64,000 nt of DNA from Clostridia bacterium (GTDB taxonomy: Bacteria; Bacillota; Clostridia; Oscillospirales; CAG-272), in assembly GCA_017508425.1 (NCBI GenBank), contig JAFVYZ010000045.1:24709-88708 (forward strand), read 5' to 3'. A model generated the notes under the pieces. That model ran no database searches and was not told the DNA's origin. It saw only the letters and a program-made list of their open reading frames with translations. Every line of letters begins with the position of its first letter. Position 1 is the first letter of the stretch. The position numbers were made by a program, and so were the translations under genes. Shown one piece after another: positions 16,462 to 24,856 of the stretch.

Positions 16462-17141
16462 AAAAAAGATTTCTCGCTCTCGCCCTCTCGCTTCTTACCA
16501 TTTGCGCATTGACGATGCCGGTATTTGCCTCGCCGAAGATCATTTATCGCCATACCGGCAGCAGCGAGAAGAAAAGGGTTGCACTTACCTTTGATGATGG
16601 CCCCCATCCGCGATACACGCCGCAAATTCTTGATATTTTGGCCGAATACGGCGTCGAAGCAACCTTTTTTACGGTGGGCTCGAACGTAGAGGCTTATCCC
16701 AAAATCATTGAAAGAGTGCTTGCCGAGGGACACGAGGTTGGCAATCACACGTATCACCATTACCACACCACCAACGTAAAGGGTGAGGTGTTGACCAAGG
16801 ATATTTTGGAATGCGGCCACATACTCAAAAAGCATACGGGACAGGTGCCGCACCTATTTCGGCCGCCCGAAGGTGTATTTAATGAGGAGATTAAGCAGCT
16901 TTGCGAGGAGCAGGGATATATTATCGTAATGTGGAGCGTCGATACCAGGGATTGGGCGCATCCTGCCATTGAAGATATTTGCAAAAACGTACGCGAAAAC
17001 GTACGGGACGGTTCCATCATCTTAATGCATGATTTTATCGGCAAAAACAGTCCGACTCCTGCAGCACTTCGGCGTATCATACCGATGCTGCAGGAGTCGG
17101 GGTTTGAATTTGTTACAGTCAGTCGTTTGCTTGAGGGGTGA
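16446..17141 (+). CDS. Secreted polysaccharide deacetylase (NodB domain)
   Basis: Second deacetylase of the pair: 231 residues with signal peptide MRGTLKKRFLALALSLLTI ending near VFASP. The catalytic domain has motif 1 TFDDGPHPRYT (metal-binding Asp), motif 2 HEVGNHTYHH, motif 3 RPPEGVF, motif 4 WSVDTRDW and motif 5 ILMHD. This is the canonical CE4 set of peptidoglycan GlcNAc or MurNAc deacetylases. The start lies inside the 3' end of the preceding deacetylase, so translation is probably coupled. The two differ in motif 1, suggesting different substrates. The 3' end overlaps the convergent minus-strand gene by 23 bases and contains that gene's likely terminator hairpin. Confidence 0.9.
   Translation: MRGTLKKRFLALALSLLTICALTMPVFASPKIIYRHTGSSEKKRVALTFDDGPHPRYTPQILDILAEYGVEATFFTVGSNVEAYPKIIERVLAEGHEVGNHTYHHYHTTNVKGEVLTKDILECGHILKKHTGQVPHLFRPPEGVFNEEIKQLCEEQGYIIVMWSVDTRDWAHPAIEDICKNVRENVRDGSIILMHDFIGKNSPTPAALRRIIPMLQESGFEFVTVSRLLEG
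17043..17100 (-). terminator. Minus-strand terminator embedded in the deacetylase coding region
   Basis: CCGACTCCTGCAGCA (17052-17066) is a perfect inverted repeat of 17086-17100 with a 19-base loop. On the minus strand it is followed by ACTGTTTTTG (A run at 17043-17047 on the plus strand). It lies 19 bases beyond the stop of the DUF624-like gene, so it probably ends that transcript. Confidence 0.75.
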
Positions 17142-18078
17142 TGTCCTCATCCTCATCGCTTACCTCATAAGGGTCGATCATATAACGCTTGATCGCGGGG
17201 TAAGCGGCATACATTGAAATAAAGCCAAGGAGTGCAAGCAAATAGAAGAACGGAAGGATCAAGGGCACGGTAAAGCCAACCGAGAGGCCCCAAAGGATCG
17301 CCACAGCATTCAAAATCACTACGAAGAAAATACCGAGTACGGCAAGAACGTTGCGCTTGATGCCAAGCATTGTAAAGAGCAATGCGTTTTTGAGAAGCTT
17401 GTAGATCGAAAGATCAAAAGTAATCATCATCGGATAAATGTAAAAACGCATTGTGAGATAAAGAATGCCAAGAGCCAGCACCAGGCCGTACATCAGCCCG
17501 TAACCAAAGCCTTGAGACAGGGGATAGAAGAAGAAAATATCGGCGGCAAGCACGACGATCAGAGTAAGGTCCAAAATGCCGAAAAGAAGCCCCTGCTTTA
17601 AATTTCGGCGAATGGCATAAAAGTAATCCGACCACAAGAAGGCCGAGTCACCGCGCACAAGACTGCGTAAATTGTATGCAGCCCCTACGTTTTGCCATCC
17701 CCACGTAATCACGGTAAAGCCGATCATGATCGCGATAACGACCAATCTGCCGGTGGTCAAAACAGGAACGTTGAGCTGTCCGCCAAAAGCACCGATCAGT
17801 GTGGCGGCCGCCGGTGATCCTCCTGCAATATACGTGCCGAGCAAGGGGGCATATACAGCGTGCTCTACCGTCGGGGTCGTTGCACCGAAGAAATAGACCA
17901 GCAGCGCGACCACAAGGGGAATGACTTGGAGCACCATCATCAAATTCAAGGTTAAAAGCTTTCCGGCCTTGCGCCAAAGCAGCTTAAAGAAAAATTTTAG
18001 TGTTGGCGTGGTATCCTCCGCCTCGGCATCCGGACGTTCTCTTTGTAAAAAAGACCACAATTTTTTTTGACTTCCCAT
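17119..18078 (-). CDS. DUF624/YesL-like membrane protein
   Basis: A 319-residue integral membrane protein with about six hydrophobic segments. The part around GDSAFLWSDYFYAIRRNLKQ, followed by a membrane helix (LLFGILDLTLIVVLA), resembles the YesL/DUF624 family, whose genes often sit near carbohydrate-use loci in Firmicutes. No biochemical function is established. The ATG at 18078 follows AAAGGATAATTT. It runs convergently into the deacetylase at 16446 with a 23-base overlap and is preceded by another membrane-protein gene 21 bases upstream, with which it probably forms an operon. The C terminus is acidic (EVSDEDEDI). The family call is from a single recognisable segment, so it is moderate. 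Confidence 0.68.
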   Translation of the reverse strand: MGSQKKLWSFLQRERPDAEAEDTTPTLKFFFKLLWRKAGKLLTLNLMMVLQVIPLVVALLVYFFGATTPTVEHAVYAPLLGTYIAGGSPAAATLIGAFGGQLNVPVLTTGRLVVIAIMIGFTVITWGWQNVGAAYNLRSLVRGDSAFLWSDYFYAIRRNLKQGLLFGILDLTLIVVLAADIFFFYPLSQGFGYGLMYGLVLALGILYLTMRFYIYPMMITFDLSIYKLLKNALLFTMLGIKRNVLAVLGIFFVVILNAVAILWGLSVGFTVPLILPFFYLLALLGFISMYAAYPAIKRYMIDPYEVSDEDEDITPQAND

Positions 18079-18099
18079 AAATTATCCTTTCTTTACGAT

Positions 18100-18630
18100 T
18101 CAAACCGTGGGCAAGTGCAACAGGAGCCTTGGCCACAAAAAATAGATTATTGCTGTAAAGAGCAGCAAAAGAATTGTTTCAAGAAAATATCTCCCAAACG
18201 GCCTTGAAAACAAAAGGGTAAAATCACGTCCGTGATCCTCGTAAGAAAAACGGGCGGCACTCGAGGCCGTCAAGAGAAAAAGCAGCCCTGCGGCCGCAAC
18301 CAAGAAAAAACAAGCATTCCATACCCAAAACGAAGCCAGTCCCACCTTGGCAAAGCACGTGATGCGATGCATAAAATAAGCATCATAAAGCCCCTTGCCG
18401 ATCGAAATTAAGCACAAATAGGCGTTGCTTACCGTTGATAAGGCCGCAAGGGCGGCTAAGACCACAAGCATTACCGAAACGGAAGCCACGCAGTCTAAAA
18501 AGGGAAGAGCCTTGGTGCTTTGGGTCGCCATCAAAATGCCGACCACTACTGCGCAGATGTAAAGAAGCGCATAACGCCAAAAAAGGCGCGCGTTGATGTT
18601 GACGCCATCGGTTGGTACAAGCTTATGCAC
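18100..18630 (-). CDS. Small integral membrane protein of unknown function
   Basis: A 176-residue protein with about five hydrophobic segments. It could be a partner of the DUF624-like protein encoded 21 bases downstream. I chose GTG at 18630 because AGGGGG lies about seven bases before it; the alternative GTG at 18651 is upstream of that site and would be unsupported. The segment GKGLYDAYFMHRITCFAKVGL between helices is basic and aromatic, resembling the amphipathic stretch in YesL-like proteins, but I cannot assign a family. No terminator separates it from the next gene. Confidence 0.65.
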   Translation of the reverse strand: MHKLVPTDGVNINARLFWRYALLYICAVVVGILMATQSTKALPFLDCVASVSVMLVVLAALAALSTVSNAYLCLISIGKGLYDAYFMHRITCFAKVGLASFWVWNACFFLVAAAGLLFLLTASSAARFSYEDHGRDFTLLFSRPFGRYFLETILLLLFTAIIYFLWPRLLLHLPTV

Positions 18631-18749
18631 ACCATCACCCCCTAAAAGCACTATATGGGAAGCGAAGGCGAGCTATGCTATTTTTCACTTACAATATATT
18701 TTAACATACTAAAAAGAAAAAATCAACCTCCAACGGCGAATAATAAAAG

Positions 18750-18785
18750 AAAAGAGCCCTTCAAATGAAAGAAGGACTCCTTTTT
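18750..18785 (-). terminator. Terminator of clpX
   Basis: AAAAGAGCCCTTC (18750-18762) pairs, with one mismatch, with the reverse arm at 18771-18783. On the minus strand it ends in a T-rich stretch (CTTTTCTTTT). It sits directly after the clpX stop. Confidence 0.75.
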
Positions 18786-18786
18786 C

Positions 18787-20109
18787 TTATTTTGCCTCAG
18801 GCAAAGAATCGCGCAATAACACGTATTGCGGCTTTTCAAGGCCCTTAACCGATTTGGGAGTGATACGAACCTCGCCAACGTCTTTACGGGCAGGGATCTC
18901 ATACATGGTTGAAAGCATCAAGTTCTCCATAATGGCGCGAAGGCCGCGTGCGCCGGTATTGCGCTCCAAGGCTAGCTCCGCAATTGCTTCAAGTGCGCCT
19001 TCTTCGAAGGAGAGCTTCACGCCGTCCATTTCAAAAAGCTTCTCGTATTGGCGAACAAGCGAATTTTTCGGTTCGCGGATGATTCGCACCAACGCCTCAC
19101 GGTCCAGCTCAGTCAAGGATACGATCACGGGTACACGACCAACCAATTCGGGAATCAAGCCGTATTTGACGATATCCTGCGGTAATACGTCGCGGTAAAG
19201 ACCCGCCTTTTTCTTTTCGGACTTCTTCAAGATCTCGCCGCCAAAGCCCACCGTTTGATTGCCCTTGCGCTTTTCGATCAACGCTTCAAGCCCCTCAAAG
19301 GCGCCGCCGCAGATAAATAAAATGTTTTTGGTATTGATTTGAATGAATTCTTGGTTCGGATGTTTACGCCCACCCTGAGGGGGAACATTTGCAACCGTAC
19401 CCTCCAATATTTTAAGCAGTGCTTGCTGCACGCCCTCGCCCGACACGTCACGAGTGATAGAGCGATTTTCGCTTTTTCTGGCGATCTTGTCGATCTCATC
19501 AATATAAATGATACCGCGCTCGGCCAGGGAAATGTCGAAATCCGCAGCTTGAATCAAGCGCAGAAGAATATTCTCAACATCCTCGCCCACATAACCGGCC
19601 TCGGTCAAGGTCGTGGCATCGGCAATGGCAAAGGGCACGTGCAATGTTTTGGCAAGCGTTTGGGCAAGATAAGTTTTTCCGACGCCCGTGGGACCCAGCA
19701 AAAGAACGTTGCTCTTTTGCAGCTCGATCTCATCGGTCCCGGCGGTGACTTCCTGCTTTTGACGGCGCTTTTTCGCACCGCCGGTTTTCTCGGCGTGCAA
19801 AATACGCTTGTAGTGATTGTAAACCGCTACCGACAGCGCAATCTTGGCGTCATCCTGCCCGATTACGTAAGCATCAAGTGCCGCTTTGATTTGAGTGGGA
19901 CGGGGAAGCGTGTCAAGCGAAAAGCCCTGCTCGCTTTCCTTGGGAGCCTCGATCTCATCGAGAAAATCCGCGCAAGTATCTACGCAATAATTGCAAATAT
20001 AAAGCCCTGTGGTGGAGGGAATGAGAATCGCCTGGTTTTCATTTCTACCGCAAAACGAGCAGTAGCCCATACCGCGTCCGCTCCCCTTACCGGAGGTTGT
20101 GTTTGCCAT
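18787..20109 (-). CDS. clpX: ATP-dependent Clp protease ATP-binding subunit ClpX
   Basis: AAA+ unfoldase that feeds substrates to ClpP. The 440-residue protein has the N-terminal four-cysteine zinc-binding domain ([10 protein letters not shown] and [10 protein letters not shown]), Walker A GPTGVGKT, Walker [14 protein letters not shown], the pore loop GYVGEDV, the ClpP-docking loop VGFG (IGF type) near residue 290, and sensor 2 [11 protein letters not shown] Lys/Arg-rich insertion, KKRRQKQE, lies just before Walker A. The start at 20109 is 11 bases after the clpP stop, and the pair follows tig: the classic tig-clpP-clpX order. The terminator at 18750 ends the operon. Confidence 0.97.
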   Translation of the reverse strand: MANTTSGKGSGRGMGYCSFCGRNENQAILIPSTTGLYICNYCVDTCADFLDEIEAPKESEQGFSLDTLPRPTQIKAALDAYVIGQDDAKIALSVAVYNHYKRILHAEKTGGAKKRRQKQEVTAGTDEIELQKSNVLLLGPTGVGKTYLAQTLAKTLHVPFAIADATTLTEAGYVGEDVENILLRLIQAADFDISLAERGIIYIDEIDKIARKSENRSITRDVSGEGVQQALLKILEGTVANVPPQGGRKHPNQEFIQINTKNILFICGGAFEGLEALIEKRKGNQTVGFGGEILKKSEKKKAGLYRDVLPQDIVKYGLIPELVGRVPVIVSLTELDREALVRIIREPKNSLVRQYEKLFEMDGVKLSFEEGALEAIAELALERNTGARGLRAIMENLMLSTMYEIPARKDVGEVRITPKSVKGLEKPQYVLLRDSLPEAK

Positions 20110-20120
20110 AATTACCTCAC

Positions 20121-20726
20121 TTAATTTCTTTTTGCCAATACCTTATCAACAAGACCGTAAGCGAGCGCCTGCTCGGCCGTCATAAAGTTATCACGGTCGG
20201 TATCGCGTGCGATCTCCTCAATGGTCTTACCGGTATTCTCGGCAAGGATGCGATTGAGTGTGTCGCGTGTGCGAAGAATCAAGTCGGCTTGGATCTTAAT
20301 ATCCGAGGCCTGACCGCGTGCGCCGCCAAGAGGCTGGTGGATCATGATCTCGCTGTTGGGAAGTGCAAGTCGCTTACCCTTGGTGCCTGCGGACAAAAGG
20401 AATGCGCCCATGGATGCCGCCATACCGATGCAGATGGTCGATACGTCGCATTTGATGTAATTCATCGTATCGTAAATGGCCATGCCTGCCGTCACCGATC
20501 CGCCGGGACTGTTGATGTAAAAGCAAATATCCTTGTCGGGATCCTGCGCCTCGAGAAAGAGCATTTGTGCTACCACAAGAGAAGCGGTGGTATCGTTCAC
20601 CTCATCGGACAGGAAAATGATGCGGTCGTTGAGAAGTCGCGAAAAAATGTCATAAGAACGCTCGCCGCGTCCGGTTTGCTCCACAACCATGGGAACAAGG
20701 GCGTTGTTACGGAAAAAATCCATCAT
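20121..20726 (-). CDS. clpP: ATP-dependent Clp protease proteolytic subunit ClpP
   Basis: Serine peptidase forming the 14-mer proteolytic chamber for ClpX. The 201-residue product has the conserved N-terminal [20 protein letters not shown]. The catalytic serine is in [14 protein letters not shown], the histidine in MIHQPLGG, and the aspartate in [16 protein letters not shown] at 20726/20723 gives two possible starts three bases apart, preceded by CGGAGG. It is the middle gene of tig-clpP-clpX; a perfect hairpin without a T run lies between tig and clpP. The length is typical. Confidence 0.97.
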   Translation of the reverse strand: MMDFFRNNALVPMVVEQTGRGERSYDIFSRLLNDRIIFLSDEVNDTTASLVVAQMLFLEAQDPDKDICFYINSPGGSVTAGMAIYDTMNYIKCDVSTICIGMAASMGAFLLSAGTKGKRLALPNSEIMIHQPLGGARGQASDIKIQADLILRTRDTLNRILAENTGKTIEEIARDTDRDNFMTAEQALAYGLVDKVLAKRN

Positions 20727-20770
20727 AATTCTTTCAAAACCTCCGTTTTTTGATATTTTGAGTATAGAGC

Positions 20771-20802
20771 CTTATAGCCGCGGCATTTGCCGCGGCTATA
20801 AG
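20771..20802 (-). promoter_or_regulatory. Perfect hairpin between tig and clpP without a T run
   Basis: CTTATAGCCGCGGCA (20771-20785) and its exact complement (20788-20802) are separated by two bases. No T run follows on the minus strand, so it is a poor intrinsic terminator. It starts 12 bases after the tig stop; an mRNA-processing or 3'-protecting structure is a reasonable reading. Confidence 0.6.
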
Positions 20803-20814
20803 CTTATCGAGGAA

Positions 20815-22200
20815 TTACGCCTCGGTCTTTTCTTCGATTTCTTCAGCCGGTGCAGCGGCCTTTTTGGGAGCAGCCTTCTTGGTGCCGGTCGATTTCTTCG
20901 CAGGAGCCTTCTTGGGCTTCTCATCGGTCACAACGGCGTTCTCGCGTACGAGATCCATAGCCTTCTTCACTCTCATATCGTCGCTGATCGCGTCGGTGGG
21001 AAGGCTTGCCTTCACCTGGTCGACAGGCATATTATATGCCGCGGCGATGCGATCGTATTCAGCGTTGATATCCTCTTCGGTCGCCTCGACCTTTTCAAGC
21101 TCGGCGATCTTCTCAAGTGCAAGACGTGCCTTTACCTGACGCTCAGCCTGAGGGCGGAACTCCTCACGCATCTTTTCAAGGGTCATACCGGTATATTTCA
21201 TATAGGTGTTGAGATCAAGACCGGACATACGCAGGCGGTTGTCGTAATCGCGCAGAAAGTTCTCGGTCTCAGCCTCAAACATGGGAGCGGGGATATCTGC
21301 TTCCATCTTTTCAATGAGCGTTTCAACGAGCTGCTCTCCGATGGCAGCCTCAGAAGCATCCGCGTGTCTCTTCTCGATTTTTGCCTTGATGTCTGCCTTG
21401 TATTCGGCAAACGTATCAAATTCCGAAACGTCCTTGGCAAAATCATCGTCAAGCTCGGGAAGCTCGACACGAGTGAGCGCGTGGATCTTGCACTTGAAGG
21501 TAGCCTCCTTACCGGCAAGGTCAGCGGAATGGTACTCGGTGGGGAAGGTCACGTTTACATCGAACTCATCGTCAACCTTGTGGCCAACGATCTGCTCTTC
21601 AAAACCGGGGATAAAGGTGTTCGAGCCAAGCTTCAGGGCATAATCCTCACCCTTGCCGCCATCGAATGCCTTACCGTCGCAAAAGCCCTCGTAATCAATC
21701 ACAGCCGTATCGCCCATCTCTGCGGCGCGGCCCATAACCTCAGCCTCGCGAGAGTTGCGCTCGCGCACGGTGTTGATCTCAGCATCCACCTCTTCATCGG
21801 TTACAGGTGCTACGTTACGGGTAGCGGCAAGACCGAGATAATCAGTAATCTGAACGTCGGGCTTAACAAAGACCTTCGCAGAGAGCACAAGGCCGTTGTC
21901 ATCGATCGAAACAACGTCAAAATCGGGCTGTGCCACGGGAGTGATGCCGGCCTCTTCTACGGCCTCGGTGTAAGCACCGGGAATAATATCGTTAATTGCG
22001 GTTTCATAGAACACGCCCTTGCCGTACATCTTCTCAATGATCGAGCGGGGAGCCTTACCCTTGCGGAAACCGGGCACGCTGATCTTTTTGCCTTCCTTTT
22101 GATATGCCTTGGTTACGGCAGCCTCAAAAGTCGCCTGGTCAACCGAGATCTCAAGCTCGTATTTGCTGTTCTCGATTTTTTCAGCCTTCAACAATTTCAT
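20815..22200 (-). CDS. tig: Trigger factor (ribosome-associated chaperone and peptidyl-prolyl isomerase)
   Basis: Binds ribosomal protein uL23 at the exit tunnel and shields nascent chains. The 461-residue protein has the ribosome-binding signature GFRKGKAPRSIIEKMYG in its N-terminal domain, an FKBP-like domain (DTAVIDYEGFCDGKAFDGG, about residues 150-240) and a helical C-terminal domain. Beyond the usual end there is a tail of about 35 residues rich in Lys, Ala and Pro (KKAPAKKSTGTKKAAPKKAA) ending in acidic residues, which looks disordered. The ATG at 22200 follows TTTGGAGGAAG. A strong promoter lies at 22241-22269. It is the first gene of tig-clpP-clpX. Confidence 0.95.
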   Translation of the reverse strand: MKLLKAEKIENSKYELEISVDQATFEAAVTKAYQKEGKKISVPGFRKGKAPRSIIEKMYGKGVFYETAINDIIPGAYTEAVEEAGITPVAQPDFDVVSIDDNGLVLSAKVFVKPDVQITDYLGLAATRNVAPVTDEEVDAEINTVRERNSREAEVMGRAAEMGDTAVIDYEGFCDGKAFDGGKGEDYALKLGSNTFIPGFEEQIVGHKVDDEFDVNVTFPTEYHSADLAGKEATFKCKIHALTRVELPELDDDFAKDVSEFDTFAEYKADIKAKIEKRHADASEAAIGEQLVETLIEKMEADIPAPMFEAETENFLRDYDNRLRMSGLDLNTYMKYTGMTLEKMREEFRPQAERQVKARLALEKIAELEKVEATEEDINAEYDRIAAAYNMPVDQVKASLPTDAISDDMRVKKAMDLVRENAVVTDEKPKKAPAKKSTGTKKAAPKKAAAPAEEIEEKTEA

Positions 22201-22240
22201 TTTTTCTTCCTCCAAAGATTGAAAAATTCACACAAAGTAT

Positions 22241-22269
22241 ATTGTAACGATTTTACTTGAATTTGTCAA
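22241..22269 (-). promoter_or_regulatory. Sigma-A type promoter of tig-clpP-clpX
   Basis: On the minus strand a consensus -35 TTGACA (22264-22269), a 17-base spacer and a -10 TACAAT (22241-22246), about 40 bases before the tig start. Confidence 0.85.
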
Positions 22270-22296
22270 GTGTTTTCTACAAAATAATATATTATA

Positions 22297-23034
22297 TTAC
22301 GCATTTTCCGAGGGTAAGATGCGACGGGGATAAAAATCCAAATAATCCGACGAGATCAGGGAGAGCTCGAGGTCGCCCGCCTTTTGCATTTGAGGCACGT
22401 TATATTTGCCGTGAATGTGTCCGAAATAACAACGCTTCACGCCGTATTCGTTCATTAGATCGAGCATTTCTTGTGAAATAAATTCGCCAAACAGGGGCGG
22501 GAAGTGCAAAAAGACCACGATCTCTTTGTTTTCGTGCTCGCCCACCTGAAGACGCTTGGCTGCATCAAGGCTCAGCTTAAGTCGCTCGCGCTCGCGGTTT
22601 GAGATCTTTTCATAATCGACCTCTCCAACCGTGATCTGCTGTGTTTTTTCGAGAAACCAGCCGCGCGTGCCACACACGATAAAATCCTCTACCACGTAGG
22701 CATTGTTGTAGAGCAAGGATAACGTATGAAAGCCGCATTCCTCAAAAAAACGGTTGCATTTGGTGGCAGTATCCCACCAAAAATCATGATTGCCCTTGCC
22801 AAGGAGCTTTTTGCCGGGCAAAGCATCAAGAAATGCAAAGTCAAGGCGTGCCCCCTCGAGATTCATTGCCCAGGAAATATCGCCCGGTATCACCACGGTA
22901 TCATTCTCACGCACCACGCGGCGCCAGCGATCGGCAATTTTTTTCATATAATCCTGCCATCTTGCACCAAACACGTCCATAGGGTGATCCTGAGCACCGG
23001 ACAAATGCAAATCGGCTATGGTAAAGAGTGCCAT
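22297..23034 (-). CDS. Calcineurin-type metallophosphoesterase
   Basis: A 245-residue cytoplasmic phosphohydrolase with the five metal-binding blocks of the family: TIADLHLSG (Asp, His), VIPGDISWAMNL (Asp), LGKGNHDFWW (Asn, His), VVFLHFPP (His) and YFGHIHGKY (His-x-His). The sequence belongs with the predicted phosphohydrolases of the COG1768 type, whose substrate is unknown. The ATG at 23034 follows AAAGGAGGGTGAGT; an upstream in-frame extension to 23154 overlaps the divergent gene's control region and is not convincing. It is transcribed alone, divergently from the DUF1540 gene. Confidence 0.88.
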   Translation of the reverse strand: MALFTIADLHLSGAQDHPMDVFGARWQDYMKKIADRWRRVVRENDTVVIPGDISWAMNLEGARLDFAFLDALPGKKLLGKGNHDFWWDTATKCNRFFEECGFHTLSLLYNNAYVVEDFIVCGTRGWFLEKTQQITVGEVDYEKISNRERERLKLSLDAAKRLQVGEHENKEIVVFLHFPPLFGEFISQEMLDLMNEYGVKRCYFGHIHGKYNVPQMQKAGDLELSLISSDYLDFYPRRILPSENA

Positions 23035-23119
23035 ACTCACCCTCCTTTCTTTTTGAACGTATAAAAGGGAAGAAAAAGCGCATACTGATACTATCCCCTT
23101 GAAAGGAGAGTATAGAAAA

Positions 23120-23299
23120 ATGGAAAAAATGAATGGATGCTGCGAAAACATCAATCAGGGCATTACCTGTGATGTGAAGAACTGCCAATACCACGAGGGC
23201 GACTGCCATTGCACGGCAAAAAAGATTGCCGTAGGCCCTAGCTTTGCTGCCTCGAGCACTGACACCGTATGCGCTACGTTTAAGCCCAAAAAGGACTAA
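23120..23299 (+). CDS. DUF1540 small cysteine-rich protein
   Basis: A 59-residue protein with the DUF1540 pattern: CDVKNCQYHEGDCHC, then AKKIAVGP, and a final Cys in TVCATF. Two Cys-x4-Cys type pairs plus a His suggest metal binding; the family is common in spore-forming clostridia and its role is unknown. Two starts are possible, ATG at 23120 (AAAGGAG 11 bases upstream) or ATG at 23129. The upstream sequence has GTATAA (23059) and CATACT (23081) 16 bases apart, loosely like a sporulation sigma-E/G promoter. A terminator at 23317 closes the gene. Confidence 0.85.
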   Translation: MEKMNGCCENINQGITCDVKNCQYHEGDCHCTAKKIAVGPSFAASSTDTVCATFKPKKD

Positions 23300-23316
23300 T
23301 TTTATTTAAATCAAGG

Positions 23317-23345
23317 AAGTTGCCCGTTTTTCGGGCAACTTTTTT
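23317..23345. terminator. Bidirectional terminator between the DUF1540 gene and thrC
   Basis: AAGTTGCCCG (23317-23326) and CGGGCAACTT (23332-23341) flank a TTTTT loop, with a T run on the right. It touches the thrC stop, so it serves both convergent genes. Confidence 0.88.
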
Positions 23346-24828
23346 ATTTTCCGAGATAAGCGAACATGGTAGCAGGCATATCCCGACTTTCGATGACATC
23401 GGTAAAGCGTACTTGGCGCTCGGCAATGCCGCGAAGGGGATACGTGATCTCAACGCCGGTTCTCATCGAGAGCTCATCAAGTGCCCCAAGCGGTGAGGTG
23501 GGAGTACGATCGGTAAGTGCCGTATAAACATCGGCGGCAAACTTGTAGGGGCTTGCGGTCGAGGCCACCACCATCGGCTTTTTATCGCCCGTTTTGGTTT
23601 GATAATCCTTAGCGGCCGATACCGCCACAGCGGTGTGCGTATCAATCAAATATCCATACTCATCCATCGTATCGCGAATGGTCTTGGCGGTTGCCTGCTC
23701 GTCGGCGTAATAACCTGCGAAATGCGCGTCGATCACGCTCTTGGTGGCCGCATCAACGGTGTAAGCACCCGTTTCATTGAGCGATCTCATATAAGCCGCC
23801 GTCTTTTCCGCGCCTGCGGCAAAGTAAAGCAAACGCTCAAGATTGCTTGAAATCAGGATGTCCATAGAAGGAGACATCGTGAGATAGAAATCGCGATTTC
23901 GATCGTAGGTGCCGGTTTCCAGGAAATCGGTCAAAATATTGTTTTTGTTCGAGGCACAAACCAAACGGTCGATCGGCAAGCCCATCCGTTTGGCAAGATA
24001 TGCAGCAAAAATGTTGCCGAAGTTGCCCGTGGGTACGGTTACGTTAATGAGATCGCCGTATTTGATCTCGCCTGAGTTTAAAAGATCGCAGTAGGCCGAC
24101 ACATAATACACGATCTGAGGAGCAAGGCGCCCCCAGTTGATGGAATTTGCCGAGGAAAGGAAATATCCCTTCTTGTCAAGATCCTTGGCGATCTCCGAAT
24201 CCGAGAAGATCTTCTTCACGCCGGTTTGCGCGTCGTCGAAGTTGCCCTTGATGGCCGTTACGTTGACATTGGCCCCCGTTTGAGTCTGCATTTGCAGCTT
24301 TTGTACGGTGCTCACACCGTCAACAGGGTAAAATACCATCATTTTGATACGTTCAATATCCTTGTAGCCCTCCAGTGCGGCCTTGCCGGTATCGCCCGAG
24401 GTTGCCACTAAAATCAGCGCCGTGCGATCCTCACCCGTTTTTACCAAAGCGCGCGACAAAAGGCGGGGCATGATCTGAAGCGCCATATCCTTAAAGGCCG
24501 CCGTCGGGCCGTGCCAAAGCTCCATCACGTGCAGGGAATCGTTTAACTTATGTAAGGGTGCGGCGCCTCCGACAAAGGATTTGGGTGCGTAAGCCGCCTT
24601 ACAATCAGCGAGCAGCTCCTCGGCGGTATAATCTGTCAAAAATTTGCCGAGAATGGTCGCGGCGCGAGCAGGGTAATCCATTGCGCACAGGGCCTCCACA
24701 TCGGCACGGGTCAGTTGGGGGATCGTTTCGGGCACAAAAAGGCCACCGTCAGCGGCAAGACCTTGCTTGATAACCTGGGCCGCAGACAGCTTGGCGGCGC
24801 TTTGATCTCGTGTACTTTGAAATTTCAT
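23344..24828 (-). CDS. thrC: Threonine synthase
   Basis: PLP-dependent enzyme converting O-phosphohomoserine to threonine. The 494-residue product is of the long fungal/proteobacterial-like type, with an N-terminal extension (AAKLSAAQVIKQGLAADGGL then FVPETIP). The PLP lysine lies in HGPTAAFKDMALQ; the phosphate-binding region is VATSGDTGKAALEG, and GNFGNIFAAYLAKRMG lies in the cofactor fold. The ATG at 24828 follows GGAG. It lies 28 bases after yraN at the end of a minus-strand operon with apgM, lepB, rbgA and rnhB, away from other threonine genes. The terminator at 23317 ends the transcript. Confidence 0.95.
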   Translation of the reverse strand: MKFQSTRDQSAAKLSAAQVIKQGLAADGGLFVPETIPQLTRADVEALCAMDYPARAATILGKFLTDYTAEELLADCKAAYAPKSFVGGAAPLHKLNDSLHVMELWHGPTAAFKDMALQIMPRLLSRALVKTGEDRTALILVATSGDTGKAALEGYKDIERIKMMVFYPVDGVSTVQKLQMQTQTGANVNVTAIKGNFDDAQTGVKKIFSDSEIAKDLDKKGYFLSSANSINWGRLAPQIVYYVSAYCDLLNSGEIKYGDLINVTVPTGNFGNIFAAYLAKRMGLPIDRLVCASNKNNILTDFLETGTYDRNRDFYLTMSPSMDILISSNLERLLYFAAGAEKTAAYMRSLNETGAYTVDAATKSVIDAHFAGYYADEQATAKTIRDTMDEYGYLIDTHTAVAVSAAKDYQTKTGDKKPMVVASTASPYKFAADVYTALTDRTPTSPLGALDELSMRTGVEITYPLRGIAERQVRFTDVIESRDMPATMFAYLGK

Positions 24829-24856
24829 ATTGAGCTCCTTTTGTATGTGCTAATTA

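Noticed and set aside
20689-22260. 523-codon open frame on the plus strand
   Set aside because: It is antisense to tig, whose motifs, promoter and ribosome site are clear; the antisense frame has no ribosome site or family pattern.
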